This document shows, piece by piece, positions 1-13,015 of a DNA stretch of 64,000 nt. The notes below the pieces were generated by a model. It made no database searches. It was given only the letters and a program-made list of their open reading frames with translations, and was not told where the DNA came from. How positions within the stretch are numbered: the first letter of the stretch is position 1; each line of letters begins with the position of its first letter. This DNA is from Bimastos eiseni (Eukaryota; Annelida; Clitellata; Crassiclitellata; Lumbricidae): positions 17,003,111 through 17,067,110 of the forward strand of contig OY365807.1 of the NCBI GenBank assembly GCA_959347315.1. The letters run 5' to 3'. The translations under genes were made by a program, and so were the position numbers.

Positions 1-45
1 ACATTCACTGGCAGCACTCTGAATATCACCTGAACATCAACGATT

Positions 46-265
46 CAGATTAGAAATAGAATACCATCCGAATTATACAGATTAAGTCAGATTAGAGAAT
101 AGAATACCATCCAAATACAGATTAAGTCAGATTAGAAAATAGAATACCATCCGAATTATATAGATTAAGTCAGATTATAAAAAAAGAATACCATCCGAAT
201 TATACAGATTAAGTCAGATTAGAAAATAGAATACCATCCAAATATAGATAAGTCAGATTAGAATA
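46..265. repeat. Tandem repeat, about 43-bp unit, 5 copies
   Basis: Units containing AGAATACCATCCGAATTATA followed by CAGATTAAGTCAGATTAGA repeat about five times with small indels. No coding potential was seen. The array begins close to the window edge. Confidence 0.85.
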
Positions 266-423
266 GCTCAAATCAAATTAGAATACTGAATATCACCTGT
301 TTAAACCGTGTAGAGCAGAATGGGAATATCACCTGAGCACAGATTAGAATATGAATTGATAACTATTATATAACTCAAGAAGACATTTATAAGTAGCTTA
401 AGACCAGAAATAAAATGCTCCAT

Positions 424-694
424 CAGGGCTGCAAACATGTTGATTTTTTGGTTATTTGGTTTTTTGGTTTTTTACAAAAAAGATAAAAAAAATGGCAATT
501 TATGGTTTTTAAAACTAATTGTGTGTTATTCAGTCCGAAATCAGGCAGAATTAATTATAAAAACGAGTTGGAGCTCTTTTTCAAGCTGTGTTCGATGCTT
601 TTTATAACAAAACTGTTGTGACAAAATACAAAGGAAAACTAAAAACCAAAAAACCCAAAACCACATAAAACCCAAAAACCAAATAAAACCCCTG
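424..694. mobile_element. Imperfect inverted-repeat element, MITE-like
   Basis: The left arm starts CAGGGCTGCAAACATG and runs into T/G-rich sequence (GGTTATTTGGTTTTTTGG). The right arm is the matching A/C-rich sequence and ends CCCCTG. This looks like a small non-autonomous hAT-type element, but the flanking 8-mers do not match well, so the class is uncertain. Confidence 0.4.
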
Positions 695-1573
695 AACCGC
701 ATCGACAGAAGCTATTATATCAAACAGATTCAACACCCCGAGATCTTATAAGTAGGCCTATATATACGGCCATCTGAATTCGGCTGTCAACCTACAGCAA
801 AGAATATAAAACATGCTGAAACATCATTAAGATGGGATCATTAAGGAAATGGCCCAAGGTACTGCAAAGGACATAACACTGTCACAACACTTTTGGGTTA
901 GTGGGGTAGACGAAGTTCCATGAGGTACTCAAGGTGATAGAGCAAAGGACACCAATGACAGCGGATAGAACAAATGGGGTTACATAACCAAGTCTTAAAC
1001 GCAAGATCAAAGTCCATCCCATACATAATATGCCAAATAAATTAAGCACGTGTGTGTGTGTGTGTGTGTGTTTATGTGTGAGTGCGAGCGTGAGTGCGTG
1101 TGGCATGCACTATAATACATTACTTGAATATTTATCATATTATTTATAAGAATATGTATAGGCACATGGAGGGAAGACCCGAATTGACTAGAAAGACAGA
1201 CAAGACATATAGACAGACAGACAGATATACAGACGGAAATACAAATGTGGAAAGAGTAGGACACTGGGACGAAAACACGGAAGGGAAAGGTGAACAGTGA
1301 AAAAGACAAAAACAGAGACTGCAAGATAATATAAGAGAAAGAGCAGAAGTGATATGGCTAGAGAAGAAGAGTGAGGGAAGACTAAGGTGGACAGACAGAA
1401 AGACACACAGAAACAGACAAAGAGACATCCAGCAATTCAAAGAGATGACGTATATGACTGAATGGACAGTTAGCAAAATTCAGAAGTGACTTTTCACTTA
1501 ACCATCAATGCAATTAAAAAACAACCTCTGCTAATGGAAGAAAAGGAATCAACTGCTCAGCAAAGACAGACAC

Positions 1574-1607
<34 letters not shown>

Positions 1608-2664
1608 AGCCAACAGGCATCAAAATGCCAAACGAAATGTCAGCCACTGACTTACTTACTATGCTAATTGTTCTGTTACAGCAGGGCTGTTCAACATGGG
1701 AGGTGGGTGGCTTGTGGGCTGATTTTAAGTGGCTCACCCAAGGTCGCCCCATTTCTGCAATTTGTGTAAAAAATACAGGAAAAGAAAGGTCGCTGGCCTA
1801 CGTATATTATTGCATAGCTATTCATTGGTAACTTAGCTAATCACTTCCAAATGTGAGCACATGGCGTACATGCATAAGATTATTTAGTATAATTATTCCA
1901 TAATAAAATGTTAATACAGCTAATCATCGTTGTCTGAGTTTCACTAAATTGTATTCCTTGTTTTGGAGTTTACTGGAGCGGACCACGGCTTCAAGAATAA
2001 TATATTCGGTGGCCTGTGGTGTCAAAAAAGTTGGACAGCACTGTGTTAGAAGAAGACAGAGATGGGGAGAGAAGGGGAGAGAAGGGGAGAGAAGGGGTAG
2101 GAGACAAATGCAGCCAGAGTTTCTATTGGCTATATCTTATAGACTGAGTCAATGACGACTCCCAACACTCGATCTTCATCAAAGCATCTTCCAAAGCTAA
2201 CCGTAATTAACTCAGATCAAATACGAACTGTCTTTCCACTGAAGAAAAGTTGCTTAGAATAATTCCTTCTGTGAGGTCACCAAGTGCTATAGATAACTGG
2301 CTTCATAAAACCACTATATCGTCACACGCACGCGCACGCGCACACACACACACACACACGCAGTGGACTCATCAACTTGACAGACAGATAGACGGCAGGA
2401 GTAGTAAACGAACTAGGTTCTAATGTAGGAGCAAAGTATAACAGAACCCCTCCGACCATCAGCCAAGGCAGCCATGCCCTGGCTATTTCCCAAAGTCTGG
2501 CAGAGGGTGACATTACTCATCTTCTTTATGACACAACCTCCTCCTCCTAAAGGATAACCTAAACACAGACCCGCACAGTAGATAAAAGAACACAACAAGA
2601 CACAGACAGTGACAGAGAGTCACAGAGACTGAGAGAAACAAAACTCACAACTGACTTTGCCGAA

Positions 2665-2697
<33 letters not shown>

Positions 2698-2892
2698 AAC
2701 ACAGACAGACTTGCCACGACTTTCAATTAACAAAGTATCTTGTTAACACCTGATTGTTTAGGCGCTGTACTGCAGCGCGGTCTGTACCTCACAGTAAACA
2801 TATCAGGTTCAATAATAATTTACGTTTGATGGCAAACTGTATGCACAGCCAACAGAGAAACTGTACAAAAAAATATATAATGCACCAAACCG
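695..2892. other. Gene-free stretch with microsatellites
   Basis: No exon is supported. It contains a (GT)n tract near 1050-1071, several (GACA)n tracts (about 1195-1230, 1570-1605, 2665-2700) and a (CA/CG)n tract near 2322-2360. The apparent reading frames here are low-complexity. Confidence 0.6.
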
Positions 2893-3068
2893 AGAAACCT
2901 AAAGCCATGACTACTGAAGAAATGCTAAGAAACCTAAGCCCATGACTCCTGAAGAAATGCTAAGAAACCTAAAGCCATGACTCCTGAAGAAATGCTAAGA
3001 AACCTAAAGCCATGACTCCTGAAGAAATGCTAAGAAACCTAAAGCCATGACTGCCAAAGGAGTGCTAA
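2893..3068. repeat. Minisatellite, 35-bp unit, about 5 copies
   Basis: The unit begins GAAACCTAAAGCCATGACTC and continues CTGAAGAAATGCTAA. Copies differ by a few substitutions, and the last copy is divergent. Confidence 0.9.
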
Positions 3069-3352
3069 AGCACCAAAAGTTACACAACACAGAGAACAAT
3101 ATAGACAATACAAATACAGACAGACGTTCAACCAAGCAGACAAGGATACAATAGTGCCATGGCACCAAAGGAAAAGACGTAAAGCAACTGTCTTCAGTTT
3201 GGAAGCAACAGAAGATCATACCTGTTGACAAATGTATTGTACACCTTTGCACTCTGACAACTACTCAGTATTGATAGATTTCAAATGCAGCTGCTAGTCA
3301 TTGCTGTCAATCCTAAAACAGCCACAAAGCACATGGATACTGGTAGGAACTG

Positions 3353-3415
3353 GTGAATAAGTTGGTGCCCCGTGCTTGGCTTTGCATTGGCGCTTTAGAA
3401 ATTTGGAGATTACGG
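3353..3415 (+). repeat. Dispersed short repeat, copy 1 of 4
   Basis: This about 63-bp sequence is recognised by GTGCTTGGCTTT, CGCTTTAGAA and TTTGGAGATTACG. Similar copies lie at 38201, 41101 and 55384, all in the same orientation. Its class is unknown; it is probably a conserved part of a SINE or LINE tail. Confidence 0.75.
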
Positions 3416-4597
3416 CTAAGCAGCAAACACACTAAATAATTTAGAATTGTTTATTGCACAAGACTGGACAATGGACATTTATATTGCACCCATTTAACCA
3501 ATCATTCATTTCATGCTGAAGAAATAGCTACAATTTTATTTTGAAATTCACTCAGTCCCTACTAAATCAATATGCTATTCAAATCGTAGTTCTGACCTCG
3601 GTCATTTGTGTTCCCTGGTGCAAATAAAAATAATTTAAAGCACAAAATTATCTAAGAGGAATGTAAAAATAAATAAGGCCGGGATGTATGGTGTAGAAAA
3701 TGACTAATCTTTAAAAATAGGGATTTCACCTCCATAAATTTTAAATGTAAACTTTAATTTTTGATGCATCCTATTTGTGTATCCAAACATAATTTTAAAC
3801 AGTCATCTTCTGTGTCAATAGGCTAAAACGAGATGCCCCCTAATATGATAGTTATCAAGTTGGACTACGGACCCGAGGGCCATAGCTTCAAATCCACATA
3901 CTGGTAGACAGATATTTTATTATTTCCATTCCATATCTGTTATCTATTAGATTTATATGTATCAGTTCTGAAAGGGGTCAGGCACCTCAGAAACAGTGGC
4001 CTTATAGCTATGCCAAGGCCAAGAATATTAAATCCTACTCGTGATCAGTTGTCCCTAGAGGCAAACCAAAAATTTTGGTTGACTATTACATCTCTTGGTC
4101 CATGTGACGACAGATTTGATATGAATATTGAGACCATCAGTTTGGGTTGCAAAACTGTGGTAACCCTTCTCACTCAGAGGGTGTGAGAGAGTGTTGGTTA
4201 TCTGGGCAAGAAATGGGAAAGGCAGCGCGCAGGGGTAAACGTCACACCCAGTCTGTCCTCATATCGGATGTTAGTCTGGTCTCGTCCGCCAGCACAGCTG
4301 GAGACTAGACAGCGGCCATAGTCCTACACTACTCCGGTGTAATTTATGACGCCATTGAAATTTAGTCCGGCCTTTGGCCTTTGCAACCTCGCAGCTGGTA
4401 CTACTACCGCTACCATCCCACCCCACCCTCACCACACACACACACACACCGTTCATCCATTCACGAGGATTATGGAATCGAGATGGTTGGTCTGGTCTGT
4501 GGTGAGTTCAAACTGGACTGTTCAGCTGGTCTGTAAAAAGTCCTAACTAGAATGTCAACGACAGACTGTTGGATAAAATAAACAGGCAGAGAACATG
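3416..4597. other. Gene-free stretch
   Basis: AT-rich DNA with no supported exon. A weak tRNA-like segment near 3850-3910 ends in GCTTCAAATCC, which resembles a polymerase III B box and may be a decayed SINE. A short (CA)n tract lies near 4434-4450. Confidence 0.5.
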
Positions 4598-5440
4598 AAA
4601 CGGTTCATTCAAGAAGCGGTTCATTTAGGAAGCAGTTCGTACAGAAGGCGGTTCATCTGTAAAGTGGTTCATTTATAAAGCAGATCATTCATGAAGTAGT
4701 TCATTTAGAAAGCAGTTCGTTCAGGAGGTGGTTCATCAGTAAAGTGGTTCATTTATAAAGCAGATCATTCATGAAGTAGTTCATTTAGGAAGCAGCTCAT
4801 ACAGAAGGCGGTTCATCTGTAAAGTGGTTCATTTATAAAGCAGATCATTCATGAAGTAGTTCATTTAGGAAGCAGTTCGTACAGAAGGCGGTTCATCTGT
4901 AAAGTGGTTCATTTATAAAGCAGATCATTCATGAAGTAGTTCATTTAGGAAGCAGTTCGTTTAGAAGGCGGTTCATCTGTAAAGTGGTTCATTTATAAAG
5001 CAGATCATTCATGAAGTAGTTCATTTAGTAGTTCGTTCAGGAGGCGGTTCATCGGTAAAGTGGTGGTTCATTTATAAAGCAGTCAATTTGCAAAGTGGTT
5101 CATTTATAAAGCGGATCATTCATGAAGTAGTTCATTTAGGAAGCAATTCGTTCAGGAGGCGGTTCATCAGTAAAGTGGTTCATTTATAAAGCAGTCAATT
5201 TGCAAAGTGGTTCATTTATAAAGCCGATCATTCAAGAAGCGGTTCATTTAGGAAGCAGTTCGTTCAGGAGGCGGTTCATCTGTAAAGTGGTTCGTTTATA
5301 AAGCAGTCAATTTGCAAAGTGGTTCATTTATAAAGCGGATCATTCATGAAGTGGTTGTTTTAGGAAGCAGTTCGTTCAGGAGGCAGTTCGTTTGTAAAGT
5401 GGTTTATTTATAAAGCGGGTCATTTATGAAACACTTGCAC
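4598..5440. repeat. Higher-order minisatellite, about 80-bp composite unit
   Basis: About ten units are built from sub-motifs such as GTTCATTTATAAAGCAG, ATCATTCATGAAGTAG, TTCATTTAGGAAGCAG and AGGCGGTTCATC. Sub-motifs are gained and lost between copies, so the period varies. Confidence 0.9.
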
Positions 5441-5491
5441 CAAAAGTAAGAGCTGCTAAGTAAAATGAAACAGAGATCATGACTCACGACA

Positions 5492-5655
5492 AACACCCCT
5501 TCGCTATACACCCCTTCGCTATACACCCCTTCGCTATACACCCCTTCGCTATACACCCCTTCGCTATACACCCCTTCGCTATACACCCCTTCGCTATACA
5601 CCCCTTCGCTATACACCCCTTCGCTATACACCCCTTCGCTATACACCCCTTTGCC
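5492..5655. repeat. 15-bp minisatellite, 11 copies
   Basis: CACCCCTTCGCTATA repeats perfectly about 11 times. A 15-bp period keeps every frame open, giving HPFAI repeats on plus and YSEGV repeats on minus. There is no flanking coding support, so it is treated as a satellite. Confidence 0.95.
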
Positions 5656-7602
5656 AAATGTCCCTTTGCCAGACCACTGCCACTACAAACAAGGGGTCAG
5701 AAAGAAGGGGGTCATAATCAAATCCCTACCATAGCTTATTATACAGCAGAGGAAATATATTATTGAGAAATGGTTTCCCTCAAGTCGGCTGAAGTCTACA
5801 ATAGTTCATAAATACCTTGTAATTCACATAAATCTAGGCTCACAGCCTCTACTGTTTGTAATCAAGGTCGGCCACAAATAGCCATATTTTCATCCTGATT
5901 CCTTTGACAGTCCATGGCCCATTCAAGGTCGGACAAGTATGCAGAAAATCCAGGTTTAGTCTTGAAGAGGTGTGACATCTACCTAAGTAATTAGTCAAAT
6001 AGGATAAGATAAGAAATGGTATGGCGAAGTACTTGCTCTTCAATCAAGTATTTGATCAAAAGCAATCCTCAGAGACGTGAGTGATTCCGTTGGAACTTGG
6101 AAGTGGCCTATCAACCTTACAACCCACTACCACAGCGCCCCAGCCATTGAAGAAAGAGTCTTCTTTCATGTTCCTGATATTAAATGGCAACTGCAGCCTC
6201 ATCTGTTAGGGCCAATTTTATTGGGTTATGTATTTCACTGCCATGGGCAAAGTACTTTAGTTGGTAACGGATATCAGTGGGCTAGTGGGTGAGGCATTTT
6301 GATGGACTCTGCTTATTCCAGTTTATCCCACGGGCCCATGAGTAATATCTACAAAAGGAGGTAAAGGAGGACAGGAGGCAGTACTCAGCTATTCCAATTC
6401 CTACAGAAACCACAAAGGGAGCAGACTCTCAGACAACCATGGTTATCAAGTGTTAGCAACTTCATTTTCTTAGCCTCAGTATACGAGGACGGATGGCCAG
6501 TTCCATCCCTCACCGTCTCGTCTTCCCACCTACAGTATATACATGGTCAGTGCACTAGTAATAGCCAAGTTTTCAAGAGGGCACATGCGGAAAAGAATTC
6601 TTTTACCAAATTTCTACCTTGTCAGGGATTTGAACCCTGACCTCTCGATTGACAGTCAACCAAACCACGAGCACCCTAAGCTAAGGTGTTAACAAGATAC
6701 CCTTCCATTAGAACCATATGAAAATAACAGAATTATGCTGGAAGCTATTCAGCAATAGCTACCGAGCCTAAGTGAATGTCAACAATGTCACATTTGTGCA
6801 GACAAAAATATTTACATTATACCCTCGTGTGCAGAGTGTAAATATAAATTGAGCTCCTCTGAGTAGATATCTTGAAGGGGCGCTATATCAAGTATTTTTG
6901 ATTGATTGATTGATGATGAAATAGAAACATATGATAAAACTACACAGGGTAGATACAGTTATACACAGCTTCGTCTAAATGCAATAGCCAATTCTAAATT
7001 CATGCAAACTGTTACCTGCAGAGTGCACAAGCTTACACTACATTGCATTTTGAAGTTAACAAGATGCATGAAATGAGGTCTACCCACTCCCTTACATTCT
7101 TACTTACACTTTGCTTTTGAGAGGCTCTAAAAGCACCTATACACCTAGTCACATTCAAACATGCCTTACATGCACCCTTACACACCCCCATACACACAGA
7201 CTCGCATGCTTCTCCATACACAAAACAAACTATAGGCTACAGCATCCTCTATTCTCCAATATACTAAAAGAAGCTGTTCATCTTGTAAACACAAGATAAG
7301 GTAATTCAAGAACGATGAAAATGTCCTACAGTGACTTTCTTCCTTGAGAAGTTTATCAAAATTTGTTTGCCTTCTGAACACAAAATGCTGACATCTGATT
7401 CATCAACCAAGATTTCAAGTCAAAATATTAGTGCATGTATGATAGAACACACCCTATTCAGAAATCAGAAGCTAATATTATAGTGAAACATCTAAAGTGT
7501 GGTCATCCTGGTGCACAGGACATCAATTGTTTATCAATCGTCATATTATTGGTTGCTATAAGGAAAAATGAGACTGGTGCCATACAACTCTGTAGAAAAA
7601 AA
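5656..7602. other. Gene-free stretch with decayed short retroelements
   Basis: No exon is supported. At about 6600-6690 the minus strand reads as a tRNA-like head with a good B box (GGTTCAAATCC), suggesting a SINE. At 6845-6915 there is a retroelement tail (CTCTGAGTAGATATCTTGAA, then GGGGCGCTATAT) ending in (TGAT)n. Confidence 0.5.
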
Positions 7603-7775
7603 TGCAGCATGAGACAACATGAGACATGTGAGACAACATGAGACATGTGAGACAACATGAGACATATGAGATATGTGAGACAACATGAGACAACATGAGA
7701 CATGTGAGACAACATGAGACACCATGAGACAACATGAGACATGTGAGTCAACATGAGACAACATGAGACATGTGA
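7603..7775. repeat. Minisatellite of GAGACAACAT and GAGACATGT words
   Basis: About 16 alternating copies of the words GAGACAACAT and GAGACATGT are mixed irregularly. No gene is supported in it. Confidence 0.9.
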
Positions 7776-8104
7776 GAATGGTGCTATACAACTCTCCAGA
7801 AACAAAGACACGGCTACAATTACTTACGGCAACTGTAAAGAAGACTTCCAAGACAAAAAACAGAATTTCAATACAAATATACTGAAACATACACACTGTG
7901 CATATGTCCAATTACAATTGCAAAATTGAAGCTAAATAGACTTCCACTAAACTTAACACTGTCATAAAGATAGATTTCCCGGATATTATTTTAAAGATAC
8001 AGAAATTCCACACTCTTCGATAATCCCCAAACGGACAACAAACCCGTTACATTAACGACTTAAGCCCATTTTGCAAATAAAACACGGTTCACCATCAGAC
8101 CCAC

Positions 8105-11100
8105 CTCTCCCTCAGCCGATGGTGCCACGTCCGAATACCTCGATTCACAGATGACGTCCTGAATATGTCGGATTGGAGTCGTCGCCACAGACGGAAACGA
8201 GTCCGCGCAGTCGTAGGCAAAGTAGCGATAGACCTTCCACGTCTTTCCAAAGTCGTAGGACCTCTCGATGAGCATTGCCGCCGGACGGAATGTCTTGAAG
8301 CGCATGATCAGATGGGTGAAGTGGAACTCGGCTTCGAGGTCCAGCTGAAGCGAGACGTTCTGGACGCCGTTTTCCGCCTGCCACCATATCGCCCGCCAGT
8401 TCCTACTGAACGTCGATGCGATGTTCTCGATACGGTGGCTGTCTCGGGCGTGCACGTCAAAGGGAGCCGTCGAGTCGCAGACGAAGCACTTGGTGTTGTG
8501 GTCCTCGAGATGGCTCACGATGCAGTAGCGGGACGGCGCTGCCAGTCCACAGGTCGATGTCGCCGACAGCTGGGACTCTCGGCCAACAAGAAGATCACCC
8601 GTGGCAGGGTAGCAACTGCTCTCGTTACAGGGAGAATAATGGGTAGGTACAACAGCCTGTGATGACACACCTGAATTCACAAACAGATACATAAGTAAAC
8701 GACTGCATAAATGAATAACTATGAAACTAAAATAAATGCTCCCTTTGTTGATTTTATATAGATGACCTTTCACGCTTTAAATCTTTGGGCACTCCTGAAC
8801 CTGCGGATCATCAACCCTGTGGATCACTTAAGAAGTTATAGTTATCCTTGAAGCTGAGGACCACACCAGAAAATTCAAAACAATGACCCAAATTTATTGA
8901 TAATAATTATCTGTATTAAAATTTATTAAGGAACAGTCATAATGAATAATTGCCTGTACGATGTAAGCCATGTACGGCATGTTTTATGGATATTGGGTTC
9001 ATAATGTCAAATGATAGTCGCCCATTGATTTTGTCTTTTACTTCACGTTTATACTAATTGCAAAATTTGACAAGCTCGGGCACGTCACTTAAAATGAGCT
9101 GAAGACCACATGTTATGTGTAGGACAGCACGACCTTAGGGTATCAACAAGTTAAAGTAGGACCAACATTTTAGTGATTATGTTTCCTAAACAGGTCATGG
9201 GCTAAAGTTTTATCCAACTTCCACTGATAAAACTTTCAATAAACCTGAACCGCTTGTCTATTATTTTATCTAATGATGAGACCAATGAGACTATACTCTA
9301 CTGGTGCTGTAGATCCCGACTTAACAGGTCAAGGCTGCAAGCAAGTTAAATTATAGCAATTAAGACTAGTCTGTGATCACAGATATGCAACGAGTGTCAG
9401 AATATCCACTAAATCATTATAAGCTGCTGCAGTGATCAGTCAAACCATGTGAAAGACTCAGGGAAGAAAAACCTGACCCACGGAAGAAAAGCCGACCCTT
9501 AGTTTAAGTTAATTTCGTTCCAGAAGGATCGGCCGAGTAGCAAGAAATGATACACCATGGAATATTCCATTGAGTAGAGCAGACAAATATTTTTCACCAC
9601 AGATAATGACGTTAAAGGCAAATAAAGAATGTATGATGAGTCACATATCTCTTAAATGCAACTATTTTATTATTAGACTTGTCATTTTCTTTTCAGAAAT
9701 CAACATTATACACACGTTGTTGCAAAGGATAAAGTAAGTCAACTTTGAACACCAAAAAGTAATTGTACTTGGTAGGTAATTGAACCAATTGAAATTAAAA
9801 CAACAGTAATTGCAGCTGTAATGTAATTGTAATGTATTTGATTAAAACTCAAGAACGTGCAATTGTAGCTGTAACAATAGTACCGTGATTATAATTCAAT
9901 TGAGTTTTTAATTGCCTGAGTTGACCAAGGCATGGAATTAATGATCAGTTGATTGAACAAATAAACCAATATGTCATTTATGCAATAACTGGTAAGCATA
10001 AAACCCTAATGTTCAAATGGCAGAGTGTTAATTGAAATGTGAAACCTTTTTGATGTAGGATAATCGTTGGTATTGAAAGCCTAACATAAGGAAAGGTGTC
10101 TAAGTTGCTAAACTGCAGAATGGCTACACAAATTTAAGTTTTCCAGAGATAGAAAGATAGAGAGAGACAGAAAGGCACAGACACAGAGACAGAGACACAG
10201 AGACGTATAAAGTGTTGACTATTAACACAGCTTCATTACCACTTTTAAAGATGTACTTTTATGGCACTGCTGCTGGGGCTGTGTGACAAGGTGTTTGATC
10301 AGTTGTTGATTACTACCCTTAAAAGCACCAAATGTGTCATTTCAAGAGTCTCTTAATGATGGGCAATGTTTACATTGTACAAAGTCCTTCATTCACATCA
10401 ACTGATGCCTTTGTCATTGGGTTGTGGCTTCTAAAAATGCACAAATTCAAGCATATTTCAGCTGAAGTACAAATGGTAATTTATGGTAATTAATTACTCA
10501 TTCATTACATGTAAGTTTCATTAGTAAGCAATGACTCTCTTGATTACTGCATAACAATGAATTACAGATTTCTTCAGAGCTGCTTAACATCAAAGCAGGG
10601 AGACAGTATTTATAGACCAATTCATTACAGCCTTAGGGCGACGACGCTGCCGCTACAGAGTAATGAACTGTCTCAACTGCGAGTTCCGAGGGGGTTTAGA
10701 ATCCCACCAGAGGCAATTTTCCTATAAGATTTCTGCTTGGGGGAACTCATCCTAGCAAACTGACTTATAATGGGTACACTGCAAATACAATGACCATGAA
10801 AGGATGACCCTGGGAGAGGACTGGCTAGCTGCTCTCGCGTGCCCACACCTCAGATTCACATCTAGGTGTGACAACACAATGTATGCTAGAAATTTATTTA
10901 TAATAATAATATTTAATTTAAATATAATAACAGTATGCTGAGGCTAACAAAATGAAGTTGCTACCACATGATTAGATCCAGGGCTGCTTCAGGCTAGTCC
11001 AATGTGCCTCTTCTTCTTCACCTACTCCTCCTCCTTCTTCTTCTTTTTCTTCCTTCAACTTCTTCTCTATCTTTTATTCATCATCATCTTCTTCTTCTTC

Positions 11101-13015
11101 TTCACTATTCCTATCTAGTCTATTATTCATCTCCTTTCAATCTTCCTTCAACCATTTTTTGCTACTTTCCTCTGAGTTTTGTTTCCGCTGTTCGCTATGA
11201 CCAACAACTCCTGGTTCAGCCGATGGCAGATATTAACAAAGGCTGCACACTCTATTTAAAAATGACTGAGCGCAAGAGTAGTCTTTACTCTCTGAGGGGC
11301 CTTTGAAACTCTCTTCCCTGAAGTCAGTGCTTCTGATGTGGGAAAACGAATACAAGTCTGCCGCAGATTAGCTCGTTAGGGTTCCCTTGCGTTAAACACA
11401 CTTTCACATCGATCGGTCCTATTCCACAGCTCCCTGGATGATAATCTCTGCTGAATGACATTAGTCATGCATACATGTATACGACAACAGAATATTATAA
11501 ATATAGTATAATGGACAACAATAGTCCAATATATGACAATAACCCAGCAATAGTCTGGTTCATACAATAACAGTAGATGAGACTGTCTATTGCTACATAT
11601 AAGCCAAACCGATAGTGGGTTCAATGCAAAGTAACTGCCAATAGTAATGGCAGTGACTGAAATTAATCATTTAGCCATTTTGAAAAAAAAAACAGTTTTT
11701 CATTGAAAAAGCTTCATATATATATGAATACTATAACAAAATTCTTTCACGCAATGATATTGGCAGTGTTGCTAGTCTCACTACTGACATCGTTGCTAAT
11801 CTCATTACTGGCAGTGTTGATAATCTCACTACACTTATGATTACAGTCAACTATCATATCATGGTGACTCTTTTCAGCTTATTGTGCACTGTTTTGCAAA
11901 CTGATGTATTACTTGAGCACCTCTGAGTAGTCGACCTTGAAGGGGTGCTATATTAAATTCATAGATAGATTATATTGGTTCTTAATTATATTTAGCATCA
12001 TATAGGCCAGTGCGCCAGCACAGAGAGCGCCTCTGAGTAGATTTCTTGAAGAGGAGTTATATCAAGTTTCATTGATACATTGATTCACTGAACTGCCAGA
12101 GATTATAGGCTACTGTAACAGTAATAGTCATTTCAAAGCTCTACAAGTAGTTTAACATACATTACAATAGCATAGTGATAACTAGACAGGAACCTATAGA
12201 CACGATGTCAGTGGTGTGAAACTTTGCCTTTGTCCTGAAGCCCCCAATTTATTGTATTTAGCAGCATGGCAATGTGGCGTGTTCAAGGACAGCAGAACCT
12301 TTAATGCACAGAGGAGGAGTATTTCAGAGGCACCTTCGAGAACTTGCCTAATAAAGTGCGCCTGATTACCTAATAATGCATATGATCAATTCTGTTCTGC
12401 CAATACCACAGTACATAAATTATCCCATGTTGGGAGATTGGCAGGAGTGCATACTCTAGCAGGTGTATGTGGGTGCATTTGTAGGTGTTCGTGCGTGTGT
12501 GTGTGTGTGCGGGCGGGCATGCGTGTATGTGGGTATGTATTGCATGCGTGTCTGCAAATATGAGCAATTCCCATGTATTTCATCAATAAATCAAAGACTT
12601 CCATAAACACAATAATAATGTATGTATTCAGGCACGCATCCATGCAAACACGTAAAATCATTTTTGGATAAAGACCAAAATAATCAGTGCTTGGCAAAAG
12701 GGTGAGCATTCCAAACAACAATATCATATGCCGAACCCGAGAAAACAAGGGCATATGACCACCAGGGATGTGGTCTCGAGACCGCGGTCTTGGTCTCGGT
12801 CTTGGTCTCGAGGTTTTGGTCTCGTGCCCAATACTGATGACCACGTCCGGCGTCGCCCTATATGACTTATACCTATAACGTAGGTCGCACACAGTTTCAA
12901 CCAATTAATCAATTAATCTATAATATTTTATCCATTAATTAAGATATCAATGCAGTGTCGTACCTTTTGACTGTAGGAATAGAAGAAGGGTGACCGTAGC
13001 AGTGATCAACTCCAT
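8105..13015 (-). CDS. Laminin beta-type chain, first two coding exons (partial)
   Basis: This encodes the secreted N-terminus of a basement-membrane laminin beta chain; the laminin N-terminal domain mediates polymerisation of the network. Exon 1 (13015-12964) starts with a signal peptide ([18 protein letters not shown]) and ends at the donor GTACGA in phase 1. Exon 2 (8670-8105) starts after ATTCAG, which fits that phase; the AG 14 bases downstream does not. It encodes 188 residues with family hallmarks: [79 protein letters not shown] and VCESRYSD. It ends GEGE-like before the donor GTGGGT. The joined 206 residues are in frame without stops. The intron carries a 74-bp hAT MITE. The rest of the N-terminal domain and all EGF-like repeats are not visible and should lie left of the window, unless the gene is truncated. 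Identification as beta rather than gamma or netrin is from known beta-chain motifs. Confidence 0.9.
11905..12085 (+). repeat. Two tandemly placed retroelement tails
   Basis: Two copies lie about 110 bp apart: CACCTCTGAGTAGTCGACCT then GAAGGGGTGCTATAT, and GCGCCTCTGAGTAGATTTC then GAAGAGGAGTTATAT. Both match the tail at 6845 and a weaker copy at 51195. They are probably 3' ends of a LINE/SINE family. Confidence 0.6.
12763..12836. mobile_element. 74-bp hAT-type MITE with perfect 8-bp TSD
   Basis: The element begins CAGGGATGTGGTCTCGAGACC-like (CAGGGATGTGGTCTCG) and ends CTCGTGCCCAATACTG. It is flanked by ATGACCAC on both sides (12755-12762 and 12837-12844). Its interior is GGTCTTGGTCTCG repeats. 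A longer relative lies at 39403-40147. It sits about 130 bp inside intron 1 of the laminin gene. Confidence 0.85.

Noticed and set aside
4598..5440. Possible CRISPR-like array (regular repeats)
   Set aside because: The units are contiguous and drift as a satellite, with no unique spacers. The genome is eukaryotic.
5404..5766. Pentapeptide-repeat proteins (HPFAI and YSEGV)
   Set aside because: A perfect 15-bp satellite keeps all frames open. No start context, splice sites or flanking coding sequence support a gene.
6600..6690. A functional tRNA gene
   Set aside because: Only the B box and part of the head are tRNA-like. The acceptor and anticodon stems do not pair by eye, so a SINE remnant is more likely.
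8165..8662. Plus-strand frame of 165 codons
   Set aside because: It is the antisense of the laminin exon, whose minus-strand translation has clear domain motifs.
8657..8670. Acceptor at CATCACAG (exon starting at 8656) for laminin exon 2
   Set aside because: Joining it to the signal-peptide exon (phase 1) shifts the frame. The upstream acceptor ATTCAG gives an in-frame product.
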